From assembly GCA_016710065.1 (NCBI GenBank), contig JADJLP010000004.1, positions 62,001 through 126,000 of the forward strand: a stretch of 64,000 nucleotides of DNA, in the 5' to 3' direction. Within the stretch, counting starts at the first letter, position 1, and each line of letters begins with the position of its first letter. The notes below the pieces were generated by a model. That model ran no database searches, was not told where the DNA came from, and worked only from the letters and a program-made list of their open reading frames with translations. Made by a program: the position numbers and the translations under genes. Shown here piece after piece: positions 56,324-64,000 of this stretch. This DNA comes from Candidatus Ideonella esbjergensis (GTDB taxonomy: Bacteria > Pseudomonadota > Gammaproteobacteria > Burkholderiales > Burkholderiaceae_C).

Positions 56324-56596
56324 TCAGGCCGAGGGCGGCACAAAACCCGTGGGCTGGTCGGCGCTGCCCGCAAACAGGAACTGTTCCATCTGTCGTGCCA
56401 GGTACTGCCGCGCCTTGGCGTCGGCCAGGTTCAGGCGGTTCTCGTTCACCAGCATGGTCTGGTGACGCTTCCAGAGCTCAAAAGCTTCCTTGCTGATGTT
56501 GTTGTATATACGTGCGCCCAATTCGCCTGGGTAAGGCGAAAAATCCAGCCCTTCGGCTTCTTTCTTGAGGTAGCTGCATTGAATAGTTCGTGACAT
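56324..56596 (-). CDS. yggX: Fe(2+)-trafficking / oxidative damage protection protein
   Basis: 90 aa. The family motifs are MSRTIQCSYLKKEAEGLDF with the conserved Cys7, PYPGELGARIYNNISKEAFE and WKRHQTMLVNENRLNL. It protects iron-sulfur enzymes and limits iron-driven damage. CGGAG lies seven bases before the ATG. It follows argA by 42 bp on the same strand. Confidence 0.96.
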   Translation of the reverse strand: MSRTIQCSYLKKEAEGLDFSPYPGELGARIYNNISKEAFELWKRHQTMLVNENRLNLADAKARQYLARQMEQFLFAGSADQPTGFVPPSA

Positions 56597-56638
56597 GAAA
56601 ACTCCGTGATAAAGATTTGCAATCTGAGACGCAGCGCC

Positions 56639-57982
<1,344 letters not shown>

Positions 57983-58015
57983 GTCAGCACCGCCCGACCG
58001 TTCGAAGGTGCTGAA

Positions 58016-58055
58016 GCGCCCCTCGGGGGCAGCGAGCGCAGTGAGCTTGGGGTCG
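58016..58055. repeat. CCCCTCGGGGGC-type intergenic repeat
   Basis: GCGCCCCTCGGGGGCAGCGA followed by GCGCAGTGAGCTTGGGGTCG, related to the CCCCCGAGGGGG...CTTGGGG repeats at 28,993 and 36,911. It sits between the divergent argA and the TIGR03790-type gene. Confidence 0.6.
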
Positions 58056-58133
58056 ATTCATATGGACTCGATTGTGCCGCAGGGGGATACCGGTCTGGAG
58101 GGATGGCGCCGGCATCTGCCTACACTGCAGCGC

Positions 58134-59246
58134 ATGAGATTTCCGCAATCAAAGTTTAGGTTTGCTCAGGCGCTGGGCCTGGCTTGGCTGTGCCTGGCTG
58201 GGCCTGCACAGGGCACTGAGGCCGCATCCGGCCCCGAGGCCAAGCCGGCAGCGGTGCAGGTGACCGTGCCCCGCATCAGCGGCCGCCTGCATGCGTCTGA
58301 CCTGGGCGTGGTGGTGAACCTGGACGATCCCTATTCGGTGGCCACGGCGGCCTACTACCAGCGCCAGCGCCATCTGAGCGAGGCGCAGATGCTGCGCCTG
58401 CATATTCCCGTTAAGCCGCGCCTGGAGCCGCAGGAGCTGGAGGCCCTGCGCGAGCAGATCCAGGCCCACTTCGGCCCTGACACCCAAGCGCTGGCCCTGG
58501 TGTGGCGCCAGCCCTTTGCGGTGGCCTGCCAGTCCATCACGGCGGCGGTGAGCCTGGGTTTTCAGGCCAGCTTCTGTGCCAACACCTGTGGTGCCGGCAA
58601 GAACTCGCCGCTGTTTGGCAACCCCAGCCACCAGCCCTGGCGCCAGTCAGGCGTGCGCCCGTCGATGCTGCTGGCAGCCAAGGACGAAGGCGAAGCACGC
58701 CGCCTGATCGACCGCGGGGTGGCGGCCGACCAGACCCTGGGCGCCCTGTTTGGCCCGCGCAGCCGGGCGGTGTTCGAGACCACCGGGGACGCGGCTCGCA
58801 ACGTGCGCAGCGCCTTGTACCCACCGGCCGGCGCGGTGGGTGGCAGCGGCGTGATGGTGCTGCGGGCGAACGGCGAGGCGGCCGGCCTGACCACTGCGGC
58901 GGACGTGATCGCCTACCAGACCGGCCTGGCCCAACTGCGCGGCCTGGAGCAGCTGAGCTTCTTGCCGGGCGCGCTGGCCGACCATCTCACCTCCTTTGGC
59001 GGCGTGCTGGACGGCACCGGTGGGCAGAGCACAGCGCTGGAGTGGATCAGCGCCGGCGCCACGGCCAGCCATGGCACCGTGAGTGAGCCCTGCAACCACC
59101 GGCAGAAGTTTCCGCACCCGCAGGTGCTGTTGCTGAGCTACCTGCAAGGCAGCACCGCCATCGAGGCCTATTGGCGCAGCGTGTTGTGGCCGGGGCAGGG
59201 GCTGTTTGTGGGAGAGCCGTTGGCGGCGCCCTTTGCGCGGCGCTGA
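58134..59246 (+). CDS. TIGR03790-type exported protein, unknown function
   Basis: 370 aa from the ATG at 58134 (MRFPQSKFRFAQALGLAWLC), with a signal peptide to about ALA/GTEA. Blocks: LGVVVNLDDPYSVATAAYYQ, RLHIPVKPRLEPQELE, FGGVLDGTGGQSTALEWISA then GATASHGTVSEPCNHRQKFP, and GQGLFVGEPLAAPFARR at the end. This fits family TIGR03790, described as limited to genomes that also carry exosortase. Nothing is known of its biochemistry. No exosortase or PEP-CTERM protein is in this window. An in-frame ATG at 58062 is an alternative start. Confidence 0.72.
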   Translation: MRFPQSKFRFAQALGLAWLCLAGPAQGTEAASGPEAKPAAVQVTVPRISGRLHASDLGVVVNLDDPYSVATAAYYQRQRHLSEAQMLRLHIPVKPRLEPQELEALREQIQAHFGPDTQALALVWRQPFAVACQSITAAVSLGFQASFCANTCGAGKNSPLFGNPSHQPWRQSGVRPSMLLAAKDEGEARRLIDRGVAADQTLGALFGPRSRAVFETTGDAARNVRSALYPPAGAVGGSGVMVLRANGEAAGLTTAADVIAYQTGLAQLRGLEQLSFLPGALADHLTSFGGVLDGTGGQSTALEWISAGATASHGTVSEPCNHRQKFPHPQVLLLSYLQGSTAIEAYWRSVLWPGQGLFVGEPLAAPFARR

Positions 59247-59285
59247 TGTCGACCTTTGACGCTCGGCGCTGATAATCGCGCCCCT

Positions 59286-62200
59286 GTGACCGAACCCGAA
59301 CACCGCCCCCCCGCCGACACGGCGCGCACTCAACACAACGAGCGCATCGAGCGCCGCCCGCCGCGTCCACCTCGCGCGGGTGCGGGGCCGCGCCCCTTGC
59401 CACCGGCCACGCCGGTGCCCCCCATCACTTTCCCCGAGTCGTTGCCCGTCTCGGCGCGGCGAGACGAGATCGCCCAGGCGATCCGTGAGCACCAGGTGGT
59501 GATCGTCTGTGGCGAGACCGGTTCGGGCAAGACCACCCAATTGCCCAAGCTGGCGCTGGCGCTGGGCCGCGGCCGCGGCGCTGGTGGGCGCCGGCCTGAT
59601 CGGCCACACCCAGCCGCGCCGCATTGCCGCCAGCTCGGTGGCCAAACGCATTGCCGAGGAGCTGAACACCCCACTGGGCGAGGTGGTTGGCTACAAGGTG
59701 CGCTTTCAAGACCGGCTGCAGCCGGGCGCCAGCGTCAAGCTGATGACCGACGGCATCTTGCTGGCCGAGACGCAGACCGACCCGCTGCTCTCGGCCTATG
59801 ACACGCTGATCATCGACGAGGCCCACGAGCGCAGCCTCAACATCGACTTCCTGCTGGGCTATTTGTGCCAGATCCTGCCGCGCCGGCCCGACCTGAAGAT
59901 CATCGTCACCTCGGCCACCATCGACGCCGAGCGCTTTGCCAAGCACTTCCAATCGATCCGTGGCCCGGCGCCGGTCATCATGGTCAGCGGCCGCACCTTC
60001 CCGGTGGAGCAGCGCTGGCGCGCCTTTGAAGAGCGCAAGGACTTTGATCTGGACGACGCCATTGCCGAGGCGGTGGACGAGCTGTGGCGCGAGGGCTCGG
60101 GCGACATCCTGGTCTTTTTGCCGGGCGAGCGCGAGATCCGCGAGGCGGCCGACCATCTGCGCAAGCACCTGGCCCAGCATGGCGTGGGCGGCATGCGTGG
60201 CGGGCCGCAGCCCGAGATCCTGCCGCTGTTCGCGCGCCTTTCGCAGCAGGAGCAAGACCGGGTGTTCGAGGCCGGCAACGGCCGGCGCATCGTGCTGGCC
60301 ACCAACGTGGCCGAGACCTCGCTGACGGTGCCCGGCATCCGCTACGTCATCGACGCCGGCCAGGCGCGGGTGAAGCGCTACAGCTACCGCAACAAGGTCG
60401 AGCAGCTGCAGATCGAGGCCATCAGCCAGGCGGCGGCCAACCAGCGTGCCGGGCGCTGCGGCCGGGTGGCCAATGGCATCTGCATCCGCCTCTACGACGA
60501 GAGGGACTTCGCCGGCCGGCCGCGCTTCACCGACCCGGAAATATTGCGCTCGTCGCTGGCCGGCGTCATCCTGCGCATGAAGGCCCTGCACCTGGGCCAG
60601 GTCGAAGATTTTCCGTTTCTGGAGGTGCCGCCCCGCAAAGCCATTGCCGACGGCTACGCCCTGCTGGGCGAACTCGGCGCGGTGGACGACAACAACGAAC
60701 TCACGCCCATCGGCCAGGAGCTCTCGCGCCTGCCGCTGGACCCGCGCGTGGGCCGCATGATTCTGGAAGCGCGTGACCGCCAGTGCCTGAACGAGGTGCT
60801 GGTCATCGCCTCGGCCCTGACCGGCCAGGACGTGCGCGACCGCCCGCTTGAAGCGCAGCAAGCCGCCGACGAGAAGCACAAGAAGTTCGACGACGAGCGC
60901 TCGGAGTTCATGGGCTACCTCAAGCTCTGGAAGTGGATCGAGGAAGGCCGTGGCAGCCACGGGCACGCCCAGCCAGCCCAGACCGGCCAGAAGGTGGACA
61001 GCCACAAGCTCAGCAACCGCCAGCAGGAGCAACGCCTGCGCGAGAGCTTTGTGAGCGTGCGCCGGGTGCGCGAGTGGCGCGACATCCACACCCAGCTGCA
61101 CACCGTGGTGGCCGAGCACGGTTGGCGCCTGAACGGCAGCGCCGCAACCTACGAGCAGATCCACCTGGCCATGCTGGCCGGGTTGCTGGGCAACATCGGC
61201 TTGAAGAGCGACGACGAGGACTGGTACCTGGGCGCGCGCGGCATCAAGTTCTGGCGCCACCCCGGGGCGCACCTGAGCAAGAAGCCCGGCCGCTGGCTGG
61301 TGGCCGCCGAACTGGTGGACACCACGCGCCTGTTCGGACGCGGCCTGGCCGCCATCGAGCCGCAGTGGATACCGCAGATCGCCGGGCATCTGCTCAAGAC
61401 CCAGTTGCTGGAGCCGCACTGGGAGAAGAAGGCGGCCGAGGTCATCGCGCTGGAGCGGGCCACGCTCTACGGCATCGTCATCTACGCCAACCGCCGGGTG
61501 AATTTCGGCCGGGTGGACATGGCGGCGGCACGCGAGATCTTCATCCGCGAGGCGCTCGTGAATGGCGAGTGGGAGACGCGTCTGCCCTTCCTGGCCCACA
61601 ACCGCAAGATGATTGCCCAGGTGGAAGAGCTGGAGCACAAGTCGCGCCGGCAGGACGTGCTGGTGGACGACGAGCTGATCCACGCCTACTACGACCAGCA
61701 GTTGCCGAAGGACGTGGTGAGCGGCGCCACGTTCGAGCGCTGGTACCGCGAAGAGACGAAGCGCCAACCCAAGCTGCTGCACCTCACGCGAGACGAGCTG
61801 ATGCGCCACGAGGCGGCAGGCATCACCACCGCCGCCTTCCCCAAGACCCAGCGCATGGGCGGCGTGGACTGCAGCGCCACCTATTTGCACGACCCGGGCG
61901 ACGCGAAAGACGGCGTGACGGTGACCGTGCCCATCTACGCGCTGAACCAGGTGAGCGAGGAGCGCTGCGACTGGCTGGTGCCCGGCATGCTGGCGCCCAA
62001 GGTGCTGGCCCTGGTGAAAAGCCTGCACCAGCGCCCGCGTTCGCGCCTGGTGCCGCTGCCCGAGTATGTGGCCGAGTTCTGCGAAACGGCGCCGTTCGCC
62101 CAGGGCAACCTGGTGGACGTGCTGCTGAAGGCCGTGCAGGCCCGCACCCAGGTGGCCGTGCAGCGCAATGACTTCAAGCTGGAGCAGTTGCCGCCGCATT

Positions 62201-63285
62201 TGTTCATGAACTTCCGCGTGGTGGACGAGCACGGTCGCCAGCTCGGCATGGGCCGGCAACTGGCCACGCTCAAGGCCGAACTGGGCGGCCAGGCGCGCTC
62301 GGCCTTCCAGGCCCTGGCCTCTCTGAAGCTGCAGGCCGCACCGGCACCCGCACCCGCTGCGGCAGCCCCAGGGCCCACCGGCAAGGGCGTGGTGGCGGTG
62401 GTGAAGGCCCCCGCGCCAGCCCCGGTCGACGCCAGCGTTCAGCGCTACACCGCCTGGACCTTTGGCCAGCTGCCCGAGCTGATGGAAATCCGCAAGGCCG
62501 GCCAGACCTTGATCGGCTTCCCGGCGCTGATCGACCGTGGAGCGCACGTGGAAATCGAGGTCTTCGACGAGCCCGACCTGGCCGCAGCCAAACACCGTGC
62601 CGGCCTGCGCCGCCTGGTGGCGCTGCAGATCAAGGAGCCGCTGAAGTACCTGGAAAAGAACATCCCCGACCTGACCAGGATGGCGGTGGTCTACATGCCG
62701 CTGGGCACTGCCGAGGATCTGCGCGACCAGATCATCGACGTGGCGCTGGACCGGGCCTTTCTGCAAGAGCCGCTGCCGCAGGACGAATTCGCCTTCGCCA
62801 AGCGCATCGAGGAAGGCCGTACCCGCCTCAACCTGATTGCGCAAGAGGTGGCGCGCCTGGCCGGCGTGGTGCTGGTGGAATACGCCGCCGCCACGCGCAA
62901 GCTCAAGGACAGCAAGGCACCCAAGGACGTGGCCGACGACATCAACGCGCAATTGCAGCGCCTGGTGCCCAAACGCTTCGTGGTGGCGGCGCCCTGGGCG
63001 CAGTTGCAGCACTTCGCCCGCTACCTCAAGGGCGTGGTGATGCGGCTGGACAAGCTGCGCGCCGACCCGGCCCGCGACGCCCAGAAGCTGGCCGAGCTGC
63101 GCCCGTTGGAGCAGCGCTACCTGCGCCGCCTGGCTGAGCTGAAGGGTCAGGCCGAGCCGCGTCTGGACGACTTCCGCTGGCAGCTGGAGGAACTGCGCAT
63201 CAGTCTGTTTGCACAGGAGCTGCGCACGCCCCAGCCGGTTTCCGTGAAGCGCTTAGAGAAGGTTTGGGCTCAACTGACCGGTTGA
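59286..63285 (+). CDS. hrpA: ATP-dependent RNA helicase HrpA, split by an apparent frameshift
   Basis: DEAH-box helicase. The N-terminal part starts at GTG 59286 and carries Walker A GETGSGKTTQLPKLALAL (from residue 76). At about 59,570-59,590 the reading frame must move by +1 to reach LIGHTQPRRIAASSVAKR, DEAHERSLNIDFLLG, SATIDAERFAKHF, NVAETSLTVPG and QRAGRCGRV. Total length is 4000 nt, exactly one base more than a multiple of three; corrected it would be about 1332 aa, like E. coli HrpA (1300). The second frame runs alone from a GTG at 59509 (1258 aa) but lacks Walker A. It is either a real mutation or a sequencing error in a GC-rich run. A Pro/Ala linker lies near 62,340-62,430. Confidence 0.85.
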
Positions 63286-63298
63286 ATCTCAACGGCAC

Positions 63299-64000
63299 TC
63301 AGCGCGGAGTGGCCGCACCAGGCTGCCGGCTGGCCGCCACGTGGCGCCACAGCGTTGCAGGGTCCAGCACCAGCACCTGCTGGCCGTCGCTGCACAGGCC
63401 CATGCCCACGCAACCGCTGGCGAGTCGCAGTGTGGCCGAGTAGGGCTGCACCACCACGTGCTGCAGGCCTTGCAGTTCGTCCACCCGCACGGCCACCTCG
63501 GTGCCTGCAGGGTCGCTGCAGTGGCTCAACACCACGGTGGCCCGGTCGGTGGCCAACAGCCGGCGAAAGCCCGTGGGCCCAAGCAACCGCACCAGGGGCA
63601 CGGCCAGGCTGGCATCGCTCACATGCGCAGGCGTCGGTGCGCCATCGCCCCACCAGCAACTGGGCCCCACCGGCCCGTCCAGTGGCAGGCCATAGACCTG
63701 GCCACCCGCGTCCAGTACCAGCATGGCCGCCAGCGTGGGGGGGAGCGGCAGCGCCCTGGGGGCGGCCAGCCGCAAGGGTGGGCACTCGGGGTCGTGCGCG
63801 AGCGACCAGCGGCGCAGCGGCACAGGGCCACCGGCGAGCTGACTGAGCGCGAGGGCGGCCTCGGCGGCGCGGAGGTCGTGTCGGCGTGAGAGCAGCAATT
63901 CAAAGACGTGGCGGGTGGCCACCACGGTGGCTGCCGCATGGTCGGGCAAGCCCAGCAAGAGTTGCTGCTGGTGCCAGACATCGTTCAGATCCAGGGTGTC
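63299..64000 (-). CDS. CheW-like domain protein, N-terminus beyond window
   Basis: Open from the right edge to the stop at 63299, at least 233 codons. The C-terminal half reads VRVDELQGLQHVVVQPYSAT and GCVGMGLCSDGQQVLVLDPA, the pattern of CheW-like scaffold domains (as in CheW, CheV and the CheA tail). The N-terminal part is Leu/Ala/Arg-rich with LLSRRHDLRAAEAALALSQL and no clear domain. It might be a chemotaxis coupling protein or a CheW-containing part of a Pil-Chp type system. A TTG at 63958 is an internal start candidate, but the frame continues upstream. Confidence 0.55.
   Translation of the reverse strand, partial: DTLDLNDVWHQQQLLLGLPDHAAATVVATRHVFELLLSRRHDLRAAEAALALSQLAGGPVPLRRWSLAHDPECPPLRLAAPRALPLPPTLAAMLVLDAGGQVYGLPLDGPVGPSCWWGDGAPTPAHVSDASLAVPLVRLLGPTGFRRLLATDRATVVLSHCSDPAGTEVAVRVDELQGLQHVVVQPYSATLRLASGCVGMGLCSDGQQVLVLDPATLWRHVAASRQPGAATPR

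Noticed and set aside
59425..63012. A 1195-codon open frame on the minus strand opposite hrpA
   Set aside because: It is His/Gly/Ala/Val-rich with no domain, and the opposite strand carries clear helicase motifs. High GC removes stop codons in antisense frames.

Overview
The window is a stretch of a GC-rich betaproteobacterial chromosome, most likely from the Burkholderiales family Comamonadaceae. The basis is the protein families (LysR/LysA divergon, TctDE-TctCBA, H-NS-like protein, RpfE-like protein next to recJ), the uniformly high GC with dense antisense open frames, and two intergenic repeat types: one built on TCATTCCCGCG, the other on CCCCCGAGGGGG followed by CTTGGGGCGG. I recall the second type as common in Comamonadaceae; the exact genus cannot be read from the window. 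There is no rRNA, tRNA, CRISPR array, transposase, integrase or prophage. Almost everything is core chromosome.

Layout. 1-10 kb: valS (cut by the left edge), an S41 protease lipoprotein, a yqeY / rhodanese-like / guaC operon, divergent lysA and lysR, rpsU, a 3-hydroxybutyryl-CoA dehydrogenase and a small lipoprotein. 10-18 kb: a molybdenum hydroxylase cluster, xdhC divergent from coxS-coxL-coxM followed by coxD/moxR, coxE and coxG. CoxL has the form II active-site loop AYRGAGR, so its substrate is unknown. 18-25.5 kb: a soluble histidine kinase with a receiver-TPR protein, grpE-dnaK-dnaJ with a good sigma32 promoter, and a TPR-containing glycosyltransferase. 25.7-34 kb: a late flagellar block of three tandem flagellin genes, fliD, fliS, fliT, ycgR and a chemoreceptor, with sigma28-type promoters. 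34-43 kb: recJ and an rpfE-like gene, lolC-lolD, then the overlapping chain tatD / deoxyinosine glycosylase / spermidine synthase-like, and an orphan PilB/GspE ATPase. 43-51 kb: hslR, the divergent tctE-tctD and tctC-tctB-tctA tricarboxylate system, hemH, and an adenylate cyclase-FHA protein. 51-64 kb: rpoD, dnaG, an H-NS-like gene, yggX, argA, a TIGR03790-type secreted protein, hrpA and a partial CheW-like gene.

How the genes fit together. The flagellin, cap, chaperone and brake genes form one sigma28 regulon segment. The cox genes supply all three catalytic subunits plus maturation factors (CoxD, CoxE, CoxG, XdhC). The tct genes give a sensor, a regulator, a binding protein and a two-component permease.

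Main oddities. hrpA is split by an apparent +1 frameshift at about 59,580. Repeat elements reach into coding sequence and supply the tatD tail and the N-termini of the glycosylase and LolD. A 126-bp palindromic element lies at 43,245. Intrinsic terminators sit inside the cox and tct operons. I found no clear candidate for a wholly undescribed system; the best leads are the form II hydroxylase operon, the TIGR03790 protein and the repeat-gene fusions.
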